Assembly (NCBI GenBank): GCA_943324925.2
Contig: CALPNL020000002.1
Location: forward strand, 1 to 33,506
DNA from: Chitinophaga pinensis
Lineage (GTDB): Bacteria > Bacteroidota > Bacteroidia > Flavobacteriales > Flavobacteriaceae
Direction: 5' to 3'
DNA: 33,506 bases
Positions 8,989 through 16,480 of the stretch are shown here, one piece after another. The notes beneath the pieces are model-generated. The model was not told the DNA's origin and ran no database searches. It saw nothing but the letters and a program-made list of their open reading frames with translations. The translations under genes and the position numbers were made by a program. How positions within the stretch are numbered: the first letter of the stretch is position 1; every line of letters starts with the position of its first letter.

Positions 8989-9270
8989 TTAAATCGTATC
9001 AGGTGGAGGAATAACTATTTTTTTTGAAACAGCATCGTGTTTATTTAAATTCTCTGAAAGAATAATAAATGACCTTTTTTGAGGATTAAAAAAAATATAA
9101 GTTAAAGATTCAATAATAAAATCAGTTTTGAGTTCTTTTTGAAATTCATCCGATTCGGAACTATCATAAAAAAACGAAACAACTCCTTTCTTTTCTAACA
9201 AGCTTAAAATAGTAGGCGTTGAAAGAAAAAATAGAAAAAAAAAGATCAGTACTTTTACCATTAATTTCAT
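8989..9270 (-). CDS. Small membrane-anchored hypothetical protein
   Basis: 93 aa, no family recognised. An N-terminal hydrophobic helix (KVLIFFFLFFLSTPTILSLL) is a signal anchor or uncleaved signal. The rest is a short extracytoplasmic tail with charged clusters (SSESDEFQKE) ending in VIPPPDTI. It lies 65 bp upstream of the SulP gene on the same strand, so it may be first in the sulP-can transcription unit and could encode an accessory peptide, though nothing in the sequence proves that. The ATG at 9270 is the only good start. Confidence 0.6.
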   Translation of the reverse strand: MKLMVKVLIFFFLFFLSTPTILSLLEKKGVVSFFYDSSESDEFQKELKTDFIIESLTYIFFNPQKRSFIILSENLNKHDAVSKKIVIPPPDTI

Positions 9271-9405
9271 GTAGCAAAACTATATTTATTTATCTAAAAA
9301 AAATAGTAATTTTATTAAAAATTAAAATTAATTTAACAATAGTTTGTTTTAAAAAAATAATTGAATTTGAAATAGATTTGTACTATAAAATAAATTGATT
9401 GTTTT

Positions 9406-9413
9406 TATATTTG
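9406..9413 (+). promoter_or_regulatory. Putative -7 element of oxyR
   Basis: TATATTTG, a perfect TAnnTTTG match, lies 17 bp before the oxyR ATG and predicts a very short leader. The nearest upstream TTTG (9377-9380) is 25 nt away, longer than the usual spacing, so the promoter call rests on the -7 box. Confidence 0.45.
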
Positions 9414-9430
9414 CATAACAAATTACTATT

Positions 9431-10372
9431 ATGACAATTACCCAACTTCAATATGTTCTAGCTGTAGCAGAACATAAAAATTTTACTCTTGCTGCCGACA
9501 AGTGCTTTGTTACTCAGCCTACATTGAGCATGCAAATACAAAAGGTAGAAGAGGAATTAAATATTCAGATTTTTGACCGTACCAAAAAACCCATTCAATT
9601 AACTGAAATTGGTCAAAAAATAGTAAACCAAGCCAAGAATATTGTCAATGAAGCCGATCGGATGAAAGATATCGTTGAGCAACAAAAAGGTTTTATTGGT
9701 GGTGAATTTAAATTAGGAATTATTCCTACAGTAATGCCTACTTTATTACCCATGTTCCTCAACACATTTGTAAAAAAATATCCTAAAGTTAAACTCATTA
9801 TTGAAGAATTGAACACGGATGATATTATTCTAAAATTGAAAAATGGTAATTTAGATGCTGCAATCGCTGCCACTCCCCTAAACGAAGATAAATTAAAAGA
9901 AATTGTCATTTATTACGAACCATTTGTAGCTTATATACCTGAAAAACATAGAATAGCCGATAAAAATGAAATTGAAGTATCCGATTTAAATTTAGATGAA
10001 ATTTTACTATTACAAGACGGACATTGCTTTAGAGATGGTATTCTTAATTTATGTAAAAACCAAGATGTTGCTCCTGCCAATAATTTTCAAATTCAAAGTG
10101 GAAGTTTCGAAACCTTAATAAAATTAGCGGACGAAGGTTTAGGATTGACGCTACTTCCCTACTTACATACTTTGGATTTAAAAGAAAATGACAAACTAAA
10201 ATTAAAACATTTTAAAGATCCAAAACCAGCTCGAGAAATCAGTTTAATATTTCCAAAAACGGAGTTAAAAATTCAAATTATAGATGCTTTAAGACAATCA
10301 ATATCAGGTGTAATTCGAGGAGCAATTGCTTTTCAAAATGTAGAAATAATTAATCCTCTTCCTAAAAAATAA
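9431..10372 (+). CDS. oxyR: Hydrogen peroxide-responsive LysR-type regulator OxyR
   Basis: LysR-type transcription factor with an N-terminal winged helix-turn-helix (MTITQLQYVLAVAEHKNFTL, AADKCFVTQPTLSMQIQKVE) and a periplasmic-binding-protein-like sensor domain from about residue 90. The two redox cysteines fall at residues 199 and 208 (GHCFRDGILNLC), exactly the E. coli OxyR numbering, so peroxide sensing through a C199-C208 disulfide is well supported. Its 313 aa are slightly longer than the 305 aa of E. coli. It is a single gene, divergent from the sulP cluster and closed by its own terminator. No classic target (katG, ahpC, dps) is adjacent; thioredoxin reductase and sodC are elsewhere in the window. 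Confidence 0.93.
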   Translation: MTITQLQYVLAVAEHKNFTLAADKCFVTQPTLSMQIQKVEEELNIQIFDRTKKPIQLTEIGQKIVNQAKNIVNEADRMKDIVEQQKGFIGGEFKLGIIPTVMPTLLPMFLNTFVKKYPKVKLIIEELNTDDIILKLKNGNLDAAIAATPLNEDKLKEIVIYYEPFVAYIPEKHRIADKNEIEVSDLNLDEILLLQDGHCFRDGILNLCKNQDVAPANNFQIQSGSFETLIKLADEGLGLTLLPYLHTLDLKENDKLKLKHFKDPKPAREISLIFPKTELKIQIIDALRQSISGVIRGAIAFQNVEIINPLPKK

Positions 10373-10373
10373 T

Positions 10374-10402
10374 AAAAAAGGAGCTCATATAGCTCCTTTT
10401 TT
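10374..10402. terminator. Bidirectional terminator between oxyR and a small minus-strand gene
   Basis: Perfect 12-bp stem AAAAAAGGAGCT / AGCTCCTTTTTT around the loop CATAT, with A and T tails on both sides. It serves oxyR (plus) and the 64-aa ORF (minus). Confidence 0.93.
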
Positions 10403-10403
10403 A

Positions 10404-10598
10404 TTATTTTATATAAATTAAACATTGTTTTAATTCTGGTTTTTGTTTGGTATAATTTAACAGCCAATCTGTGAGTTGTTCTATTTCATAGGGTAATAAT
10501 TTTTTTAACGCTTTTTCGAGTTCTTTGCAAAAAAGTTTAGGATCAAAACTAACGCTTTCCAAAACATTCTTGGTGTAGGCAAACATTGATACTTTCAT
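10404..10598 (-). CDS. Small hypothetical protein
   Basis: 64 aa with no recognised domain. It is a soluble, amphipathic, helix-rich sequence (CKELEKALKKLLPYEIEQLTDWL) with two cysteines and no signal peptide. The start MKVSMFAYTKNVLESVSFD is well defined by an ATG at 10598, and the gene is bracketed by a strong shared terminator at its 3' end. I believe homologues occur in other Flavobacteriia, but this is from memory. Its role is unknown. Confidence 0.6.
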   Translation of the reverse strand: MKVSMFAYTKNVLESVSFDPKLFCKELEKALKKLLPYEIEQLTDWLLNYTKQKPELKQCLIYIK

Positions 10599-10680
10599 AA
10601 AAAAATAGATTAATTTTATTTTATTTTGATATCAAATATAATAAATCATAAAAATGTTATTGCAAATAATTCGTTAAAAT

Positions 10681-11349
10681 TCACTTTTCAGATTTAGTTG
10701 CTCTAAACATTTCCCTTTTTCCTGGTGGTCCAGGTAGTTTTTCAACTTTAAATCCTACTTCAATCAAACTTCTTTTTACCACTCCCCTTGCTGCATAAGT
10801 AACCAGCGTTCCTTTTGATTTTAGCGACTCATACATTTTTCTAAAAATCTCAGTGCTCCATAATTCTGGTTGAACACGATAACCAAATGCATCAAAATAA
10901 ATTAAATCAAATTTATCCACATCCTTTATTTGTTCGAAAAATTGTTTTCTTTTTGTTAATGTAAAAAAGGCATTTATTTCATTATTTATTTCCCATTCAC
11001 AATCGTGAATTAGTTTAAAAACTTCTCTTTCAGAAGTTGCATTTAACTCAGTTACATAATTCATTTGTAAAATTTCTTCAGATGAAATAGGATAAGCCTC
11101 CACCCCGTAATAATCAATTTTTTGTTTTGATTTCTTGGCTTCTAAATAGGTAATGAAAGCATTTAAACCTGTTCCAAATCCAATTTCTAATAAACAAACT
11201 GGTTGACAATTGAATGTATTCAAACCGTTTTTAATAAAAACATGATAGGCCTCTTGTATAGCGCCATGTTTTGAATGGTAAGATTCATTCCAATCTGGTA
11301 AATGTATGGTTGTGGAGCCATCTAAAGTTTGAAGGATTTCTCTTTTCAA
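10681..11349 (-). CDS. mnmD: tRNA (5-methylaminomethyl-2-thiouridine) methyltransferase MnmD
   Basis: SAM-dependent methyltransferase for the last step of mnm5s2U34 synthesis at the tRNA wobble position. It is the stand-alone form (DUF752), equivalent to the methyltransferase half of E. coli MnmC, with no FAD oxidase domain. Motifs: LLEIGFGTGLNAFIT (SAM loop), DLIYFDAFGYRVQPELW (acidic motif and catalytic aspartate region) and the C-terminal GPPGKREMFRA. The 222 aa match the stand-alone family. The start must be TTG at 11349 (MKREILQTLDGSTT): upstream in frame there is no ATG before a stop. The TTG sits one base after the stop of the preceding gene (TAA-T-TTG), so translational coupling is likely. 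Confidence 0.9.
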   Translation of the reverse strand: MKREILQTLDGSTTIHLPDWNESYHSKHGAIQEAYHVFIKNGLNTFNCQPVCLLEIGFGTGLNAFITYLEAKKSKQKIDYYGVEAYPISSEEILQMNYVTELNATSEREVFKLIHDCEWEINNEINAFFTLTKRKQFFEQIKDVDKFDLIYFDAFGYRVQPELWSTEIFRKMYESLKSKGTLVTYAARGVVKRSLIEVGFKVEKLPGPPGKREMFRATKSEK

Positions 11350-11350
11350 A

Positions 11351-11788
11351 TTATTTGATGTATAACTTTTTTATCTTAGGAATAGGGCCGCCACATTTCA
11401 CTTGATGACAGCTAACACAAGCATTTACTCCTTCATTAAAGTGTTGTTTTGCGTTTTTTGGGTCTTTATAAATCATTTCCTGAGACTTGATGAAAAGCGA
11501 AGCTTGTTCCTTAAAAAATTGATCATTATCCGATTCATCGGTCATAATCGCTTTATGAATATTTAGAAAATGACTAGGAAATTGACCAATGGTATCCCCC
11601 TTTTTTATTCTTTCTTTTAGTTTTTCATTTTCAATATACATGCTTTCCATCAAAGCAGCCATTTCTGACATTTGATACATTTCAAACTCTTTACCTGATT
11701 TATTTGATGTTTTACACTCTGCCTTCTCTGTATTTTTATTACATGACAGAAAAAAGAAAATAGATAATAATAAAAGATATTTTTTCAT
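11351..11788 (-). CDS. Lipoprotein with single CxxCH heme-binding motif
   Basis: 145 aa with a lipoprotein signal (MKKYLLLLSIFFFLSC, lipobox near residue 16) and a C-terminal CVSCHQVKC typical of c-type heme attachment. It resembles small cytochrome c-like proteins in which a helical body precedes a CxxCH near the C-terminus; a distal Met or His ligand is not obvious, though Met and His residues are abundant in the body. It probably acts in the periplasm or on the inner leaflet of the outer membrane in electron transfer or heme or metal handling. Its ATG directly abuts the stop of the upstream DUF4920 gene (TAA-ATG), and its stop is one base from mnmD, so the three genes form a tight operon. 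Confidence 0.75.
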   Translation of the reverse strand: MKKYLLLLSIFFFLSCNKNTEKAECKTSNKSGKEFEMYQMSEMAALMESMYIENEKLKERIKKGDTIGQFPSHFLNIHKAIMTDESDNDQFFKEQASLFIKSQEMIYKDPKNAKQHFNEGVNACVSCHQVKCGGPIPKIKKLYIK

Positions 11789-12274
11789 TTACTTTTTTAT
11801 TAAAACTCCATCCGCCATAAATGAGTAGTTAGTTTTAGGTGCAACAATACTATCAATTGCAGCTTGAGATTTACCCTCATCTTTTGCGTAATGTTTTAAT
11901 TCTTCAACAGATTCAATACTCACAAACGCTTTTCCATTAACTATAACTTCTCCTTTTTGCGCATTTTTAGGAACAAAAAAAGCATAATCTTTAAACTTTA
12001 CAAACGCTTCTTTACCAGAAGGTAATTCAATAGTCATCCAACAACCCTTTTTCTGACAAACATTTTTAATTGTAGATTTGAATTTAATATTTAATGTGTC
12101 TCCAGGTTTTAGTTTATCATATTGAATCAACATGTCTTCGATAGAAATTGCTTTATCTGTAGAGATACTATCTCCGAATATTGCATAATCATTAGAAGAA
12201 TTAGTAGCAATGGTCTCTTTTTTACAACTAGTTAAAGCAAAAAAGCAAATTATTAGGCAGGCGATTTTTTTCAT
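11789..12274 (-). CDS. DUF4920 domain lipoprotein
   Basis: 161 aa, exported lipoprotein (MKKIACLIICFFALTSC). It matches the DUF4920 pattern common in Bacteroidetes: FGDSISTDKAISIEDM, an OB-like beta segment (GDTLNIKFKSTIKNVCQKKG), CWMTIELPSGKEAFVKFKDY and FVPKNAQKGEVIVNGKAFV. The two cysteines in VCQKKGCWM are conserved-looking and could bind metal or form a disulfide. Function is unknown. It is the first gene of a gapless operon with a CxxCH lipoprotein and mnmD. The 275 bp upstream separate it from divergent ilvE. Confidence 0.8.
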   Translation of the reverse strand: MKKIACLIICFFALTSCKKETIATNSSNDYAIFGDSISTDKAISIEDMLIQYDKLKPGDTLNIKFKSTIKNVCQKKGCWMTIELPSGKEAFVKFKDYAFFVPKNAQKGEVIVNGKAFVSIESVEELKHYAKDEGKSQAAIDSIVAPKTNYSFMADGVLIKK

Positions 12275-12549
12275 AATGAAAGATTTAATTAATGAAATTT
12301 ATTACATATGCAAAAATATGAGAATTTTTGAAATAAATTAGTAGAATTATCATAAAAACAGTTAAACCAAATACGGATTTTATGATATTTTTATTTTTTT
12401 TAATAAAAATAGAGTGTATCAACATAAAAGAATGGTTTTTTTATTAATTTAGCCGATATTTTTTAATATCATTTATTTAATATTATTAAATCGTAAATTC
12501 TTCATTTAGAAGTGTTTATAATAATTAATTATAATAATGTTTCATTATC
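12275..12549. other. Divergent intergenic region with several AT-rich palindromes
   Basis: 275 bp between the DUF4920 operon (minus) and ilvE (plus). It holds ATTTTTATT/AATAAAAAT (12387-12410, six-T spacer), GATATT-TTTT-AATATC (12455-12470) and ATTTAATA-T-TATTAAAT (12475-12491). None has a terminator-like T tail outside the stem. No convincing TAnnTTTG or RNA gene was found, and no leader-peptide ORF with runs of Leu, Ile or Val codons was recognised. Confidence 0.4.
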
Positions 12550-13617
12550 ATGAATTCAAATAACGAAAACAAAATTCAAATTTCTAAAATTTCAACCTCA
12601 AAAATTGAATCCATTGATTTTGATCACTTACCATTTGGAGAAGTTTTTACAGATTATATGCTATCCTGTGACTTTGTAAATGGAGAATGGGGAACCCCAA
12701 CTATTGTTCCTTACGCCCCATTTTTAATGGATCCATCAGCTAAGGTTTTTCATTACGGACAAGCTATATTTGAAGGGATGAAAGCCTACAAAGACGAAAA
12801 TGATTCTGTTTGGTTGTTTCGTCCAGAAGAGAATTTTATTCGTTTTAATAAATCAGCGGTAAGAATGGCAATGCCAGAAGTACCAGAGTCTATATTTATG
12901 GATGGGTTAAAACAATTAGTAGATTTAGAAAGAAACTGGGTAAAAAAGGGAATTGGAAGTACCTTATATATTAGACCTTTTATGATTGCTACAGGAACAG
13001 GTGTGATCGCTTCTCCTTCAAATGATTATAGATTTATGATATTACTATCGCCAGCTAAATCTTATTATTCGGGAGAAGTTAAAGTTATTATTGCTGAACA
13101 TTTTAGCCGCGCTGCAAATGGAGGAATTGGAGCTGCAAAAGCTGCTGGTAATTATTCAGCACAATTTTATCCAACTAAATTAGCCAATGAAAAAGGATAC
13201 CAACAAGTAATTTGGACCGATGATGCAACGCACACAAAGTTGGAAGAATCGGGAACTATGAATGTATTTTTCAGAATAAAAAATACTTTGTATACCGCAC
13301 CAACAAGCGAAAGGATTCTAGATGGGGTAACCCGAAAAAGCTTAATTGCAATTGCAGAAAGAGACGGAATTGAATTATCTGTTCGACCGGTTTTTGTTGC
13401 TGAATTGGTAGAGGCTGCAAAAAATGGTACTCTAAAAGAAATTTTTGGAGCTGGAACCGCTGCTGTTGTCACTATAATTAAAGGGTTTTCATACCAAGAC
13501 GTGTATTTTGAATTGCCGCCAGTAGAACATTCATTTGCAATGGACTTAAAAAATAAACTAACAGCTATCCAACACAAACTTGCAGAAGATACTTTTGGTT
13601 GGACTTTAAAAGTTTAA
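12550..13617 (+). CDS. ilvE: Branched-chain amino acid aminotransferase
   Basis: PLP enzyme of fold type IV that transaminates 2-oxo acids to Leu, Ile and Val with glutamate, and also works in the catabolic direction. Key motifs: HYGQAIFEGMKAY, LYIRPFMIATG, the Schiff-base lysine in GAAKAAGNYSAQ and the cofactor-binding LEESGTMNVFF; the ILDGVTRKS loop also fits. Its 355 aa place it with the longer BCAT subgroup (like mammalian and Bacillus enzymes) rather than the 309-aa E. coli IlvE. It is a single gene with its own terminator and no ilv or leu gene next to it. ATG at 12550. Confidence 0.95.
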   Translation: MNSNNENKIQISKISTSKIESIDFDHLPFGEVFTDYMLSCDFVNGEWGTPTIVPYAPFLMDPSAKVFHYGQAIFEGMKAYKDENDSVWLFRPEENFIRFNKSAVRMAMPEVPESIFMDGLKQLVDLERNWVKKGIGSTLYIRPFMIATGTGVIASPSNDYRFMILLSPAKSYYSGEVKVIIAEHFSRAANGGIGAAKAAGNYSAQFYPTKLANEKGYQQVIWTDDATHTKLEESGTMNVFFRIKNTLYTAPTSERILDGVTRKSLIAIAERDGIELSVRPVFVAELVEAAKNGTLKEIFGAGTAAVVTIIKGFSYQDVYFELPPVEHSFAMDLKNKLTAIQHKLAEDTFGWTLKV

Positions 13618-13621
13618 ACAT

Positions 13622-13650
13622 AAAAAAACCCTTAAAATAAGGGTTTTTTT
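13622..13650. terminator. Bidirectional terminator between ilvE and the MazG-like gene
   Basis: AAAAAAACCCTTA / TAAGGGTTTTTTT stem with AAA loop, extended outward by AAACATA/TATGTTT. It is placed between converging genes. Confidence 0.93.
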
Positions 13651-13662
13651 TATGTTTAAAAG

Positions 13663-14043
13663 TTAAATAATTTTTGTAAAATCAGGTTTAAAATAATTAG
13701 GACCTTTCATTACTTTTCCATCTTCACGATAAATAGGTTTGCCATTACTGTCCAACTTACTCATATTACTTCGTTGAATTTCTTCAAAAACAGCTTCTAT
13801 TTTATCGTGTAATCCATGTTCAATGATTGTCCCGCACAATATATATAGCATATCGCCTAATGCATCAGCAATTTCGATAAGATCATTATTTTGAACAGCT
13901 TCTAAATATTCTTCGTTTTCTTCTTTCATTAAATTATATCTCAAAACATTTTTGGACTCACCCAAATTAGCTTTTGGACTTTCGCTGTAACCTATTTCAA
14001 AGGCAGTATGAAATTCTTTAACGGCATTAAGTTGTTTAATCAT
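13663..14043 (-). CDS. MazG-like nucleoside triphosphate pyrophosphohydrolase
   Basis: All-alpha NTP pyrophosphatase fold of the MazG/HisE/dUTPase-2 superfamily. The metal-binding signature ExxE...ExxD is visible as KEENEEYLEA followed by LIEIADALGDMLYIL. The 126 aa correspond to a single MazG-like domain and include a C-terminal extension (NMSKLDSNGKPIYREDGKVM, GPNYFKPDF) typical of phage and bacterial members sometimes annotated phosphoribosyl-ATP pyrophosphohydrolase-like. No his gene is nearby, so a housecleaning role on non-canonical nucleotides is more likely than histidine synthesis. It converges on ilvE and is divergent from a small membrane protein. Confidence 0.85.
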   Translation of the reverse strand: MIKQLNAVKEFHTAFEIGYSESPKANLGESKNVLRYNLMKEENEEYLEAVQNNDLIEIADALGDMLYILCGTIIEHGLHDKIEAVFEEIQRSNMSKLDSNGKPIYREDGKVMKGPNYFKPDFTKII

Positions 14044-14087
14044 AGTTTAGTAATTTAATTGATATTGGAAATAGTTACTTTTGAATA

Positions 14088-14104
14088 CAAATTTAGTATT
14101 TTTG
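14088..14104. promoter_or_regulatory. Overlapping or adjacent divergent -7 elements
   Basis: On the minus strand TAAATTTG (14088-14095) points at the MazG-like gene. On the plus strand TATTTTTG (14097-14104) points at the 62-aa membrane protein, 14 bp before its ATG. Both match TAnnTTTG and are only one base apart. The -33 halves are weak. Confidence 0.4.
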
Positions 14105-14118
14105 TGTAAAATAATAAT

Positions 14119-14307
14119 ATGTTTAGTAAAGGTCAATTAATTTTTGCAGCGATTTTCTTTATTTCATTTGTAATAGCTATTTCCTATTCTTACAGAAAAG
14201 ACATTCTTGTTCATCAAAGAATATATAAGGGGAGCTATAAAATTGTAATTGGATTTATTGTTTTCATACTATTATTATTTGTTATTAAAATTTTCCTCAA
14301 GCATTAA
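14119..14307 (+). CDS. Small two-helix membrane protein
   Basis: 62 aa with two hydrophobic helices (LIFAAIFFISFVIAISY and IVIGFIVFILLLFVIKIF) joined by a basic loop containing YRKDILVHQRIYKGS. No known family was assigned. It is preceded by a good -7 promoter element and followed 35 bp later by the SRPBCC gene, so the two may be co-transcribed. It could equally be an independent small membrane peptide. Confidence 0.6.
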   Translation: MFSKGQLIFAAIFFISFVIAISYSYRKDILVHQRIYKGSYKIVIGFIVFILLLFVIKIFLKH

Positions 14308-14342
14308 TTATATTTCAAGCCATAAAATTAAATTCAAAACTT

Positions 14343-15425
14343 ATGAAAATATTAAAATATTTATTATTACTACTAATATTACTTTCTGTTGGAGGTAGCG
14401 TTTTTATTGCTACCCAAAAAAGTGATTTCATCACCGTTAAATCTGTTGTAATTAGAACTCCAAAAACAGCTGTTTACAATTATTTAAATGACAATAAAAA
14501 TTATAAAGATTGGTATGTTTTCGATAGTAAATCCATTGAATTAAAGTATTCTAAAAATACTTCGGGCGCTGGCAGTTATTTTTCTTGGTCAGGAACAGAA
14601 GGCGAAGGAAAAACAACTGTTTTTAGTTCAATAGAAAATGACAGTATTGTACAAAAAACAGATTTAGACGGTGCTTTATCAGAAACAATTTGGAAATTGA
14701 AAGACACCATTGGCGGAACAAAAGTTATCTGTATTTCTAAAGGAGAAATGTCTTTTTCAAACAAGCTTAATTCCTTTTTTAATGGCGGTGTAAATAAAGT
14801 AATCGGAAGAAAATCAGAACTTAGTTTGAAAAATTTAAATCGAAGTTTGGATTATGAATTAAATACTTATTCAGTTGCATCAAATGGTGTAGTTTATAAA
14901 AAAGGTTGTTATTTTTTAAAACATACCATAAATACTAAATTGTCACGGTTGAATTACAATGTAAAAATTTTGATTCCCTATTTAATTAATTTTTCAAATC
15001 AGAATCAAATTATAATTTCGGGAAAACCATTTGTAATTTATAATTCAATTGATGAAAATAAAGAAATAACAAATATATCTGTTTGCTTACCAATTAAAAG
15101 AAGGATTTTTACAAGTTCGGGTAGTGATATAATTTGTAACGAATTAGAAGGCTATACTTCCATTAAAACTACTTTGTATGGAGATTACTCCCACAGAAAA
15201 ACAGCTTGGAAAAAAGCAAAAGACTATATAACTAAATATAGAGAAACTGAAGAAAGAGCTATTCCAATGTTAGAAGTTTATAATAAAAGTTCTATTGATG
15301 GTTTAAGCCCTTCGAAATGGCAAACTACTTTATACACGGCGGTTCAGCCTAAATCCAATTCTGTCACTATAACTGCATCAACAACAAATGATAATATAGA
15401 AACTACTGAATTAGGACAGCAATAA
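14343..15425 (+). CDS. SRPBCC (START-like) protein with C-terminal GyrI-like effector-binding domain
   Basis: 360 aa. The N-terminal membrane anchor or signal is MKILKYLLLLLILLSVGGSVF. Residues about 30-170 match the polyketide-cyclase/SRPBCC pattern (VIRTPKTAVYNYLNDNKNYKDWYVF; LDGALSETIWKLKD; GEMSFSNKLNSFFNGG). Residues about 190-335 resemble GyrI/AraC effector-binding folds (YTSIKTTLYGDYSHRKTAW; ERAIPMLEVYN). Both halves bind hydrophobic small ligands in characterised families; here no ligand is known. The C-terminal tail is Ser/Thr/Asn-rich. It lies just upstream of an ECF sigma factor operon, on the same strand with a 63-bp gap. Confidence 0.75.
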   Translation: MKILKYLLLLLILLSVGGSVFIATQKSDFITVKSVVIRTPKTAVYNYLNDNKNYKDWYVFDSKSIELKYSKNTSGAGSYFSWSGTEGEGKTTVFSSIENDSIVQKTDLDGALSETIWKLKDTIGGTKVICISKGEMSFSNKLNSFFNGGVNKVIGRKSELSLKNLNRSLDYELNTYSVASNGVVYKKGCYFLKHTINTKLSRLNYNVKILIPYLINFSNQNQIIISGKPFVIYNSIDENKEITNISVCLPIKRRIFTSSGSDIICNELEGYTSIKTTLYGDYSHRKTAWKKAKDYITKYRETEERAIPMLEVYNKSSIDGLSPSKWQTTLYTAVQPKSNSVTITASTTNDNIETTELGQQ

Positions 15426-15488
15426 CTTATTTTATCTATTTTATTAAACCTTTACTCCTTTTATTAATCTTACAATAAAATTATTTAT

Positions 15489-16028
15489 TTGGAAGAAAAA
15501 GAGTTCATATTACAACTATTAGATTCAAAAACTCAAAACAGTGCGTTTCAAAAACTCATATCCGATTATAAGCGGCCGCTATACAATCATATAAGGAATA
15601 TTGTATTGGATCACGATGACACTAATGATGTATTACAAAATACGTTTATTAAAGTTTATCAGAATTTGAACAAATTTAAAGGGGAAAGTAAATTGTATTC
15701 TTGGATTTACAGAATTGCCACCAACGAATCGATAACTTTTATTAATAAAAAAGCAAAATTACGAGGATCTTCTAGCAGCGAAATAAAATCTAAAATAGTT
15801 GATAATCTTGAGGCTGACTCGCACTTTGATGGGAATGAAATTCAACTTAAATTACAAAAAGCGATACATACTTTGCCAGAAAAGCAACAATTGGTATTTA
15901 AAATGCGCTATTTTGAAGAGATAAAATATGATGAAATGTCTATTATATTAGGGACTTCTGTTGGAGCTCTAAAAGCTTCGTATCACCTTGCTGTAAAAAA
16001 AATTGAAATTTTAATGATTAAGGATTAA
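15489..16028 (+). CDS. RNA polymerase ECF-type sigma factor
   Basis: 179 aa, sigma-70 family group 4. Region 2 (AFQKLISDYKRPLYNHIRNI, DHDDTNDVLQNTFIKVYQNL, LYSWIYRIATNESITF) and region 4 (LPEKQQLVFKMRYFEEIKYD, EMSIILGTSVGALKASYHLA) are both complete. The start is TTG at 15489: the in-frame stop at 15465 leaves no ATG or GTG upstream, and the next ATG would cut away region 2. The following genes are a one-pass membrane protein and an exported helical protein, a common layout for an envelope-stress sigma factor with its anti-sigma factor and sensor. Confidence 0.9.
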   Translation: MEEKEFILQLLDSKTQNSAFQKLISDYKRPLYNHIRNIVLDHDDTNDVLQNTFIKVYQNLNKFKGESKLYSWIYRIATNESITFINKKAKLRGSSSSEIKSKIVDNLEADSHFDGNEIQLKLQKAIHTLPEKQQLVFKMRYFEEIKYDEMSIILGTSVGALKASYHLAVKKIEILMIKD

Positions 16029-16058
16029 ACCATAATAATATTTAATTGTCTAAAAAGC

Positions 16059-16469
16059 ATGAAAGAGTTTAAATTAAATGATTACAATAAAATTACTACC
16101 GGGTTCACAATTCCTGAAGGTTATTTTGACCAATTTACAGTTGAATTAAACAATAAATCAAGTCTCGCTAAAACTGAGGTAAAAGTTGTTTCAATTAAAA
16201 CAAAAAGAGAGTTAACTTTAGTTGCAGCAATAGTAGTGGTAGCTTTATCGGTAAGCGTTTATTCAAAAATAATCATTAGCAATTCTGATGAAAATAATAC
16301 AACTGAAAATTACATTACAAATCATTCGGAAATTAGCCAATACGATTTAATAACATTATTAGATAAAAAAGATATTGAAAATTTAAGTATTGAATTGAAT
16401 AATAATAACTCGAAAAATGATGACGAATTTGTCAACTCTAATGCTATAGATAATTATTTAACGGAATAA
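16059..16469 (+). CDS. Putative anti-sigma factor (single-pass membrane protein)
   Basis: 136 aa. A cytoplasmic N-terminal segment (KITTGFTIPEGYFDQFTVEL) is followed by one transmembrane helix near residues 50-70 (LTLVAAIVVVALSVSVYSKI) and an Asn/Glu-rich external tail with a motif, YDLITLLDKKDIENLSIELN. The PEGYFD motif is one I associate with Bacteroidetes proteins sitting next to ECF sigma factors. No zinc-binding ZAS HxxxCxxC motif is present, so it is not a classical zinc anti-sigma. The assignment rests on gene order (30 bp after the sigma gene) and topology. Confidence 0.65.
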   Translation: MKEFKLNDYNKITTGFTIPEGYFDQFTVELNNKSSLAKTEVKVVSIKTKRELTLVAAIVVVALSVSVYSKIIISNSDENNTTENYITNHSEISQYDLITLLDKKDIENLSIELNNNNSKNDDEFVNSNAIDNYLTE

Positions 16470-16480
16470 ATTGAAATAAA

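Noticed and set aside
9275-9282. TAGTTTTG as -7 box for the 93-aa membrane protein gene
   Set aside because: It ends only 4 bp from the ATG, so the transcript would start inside the gene.
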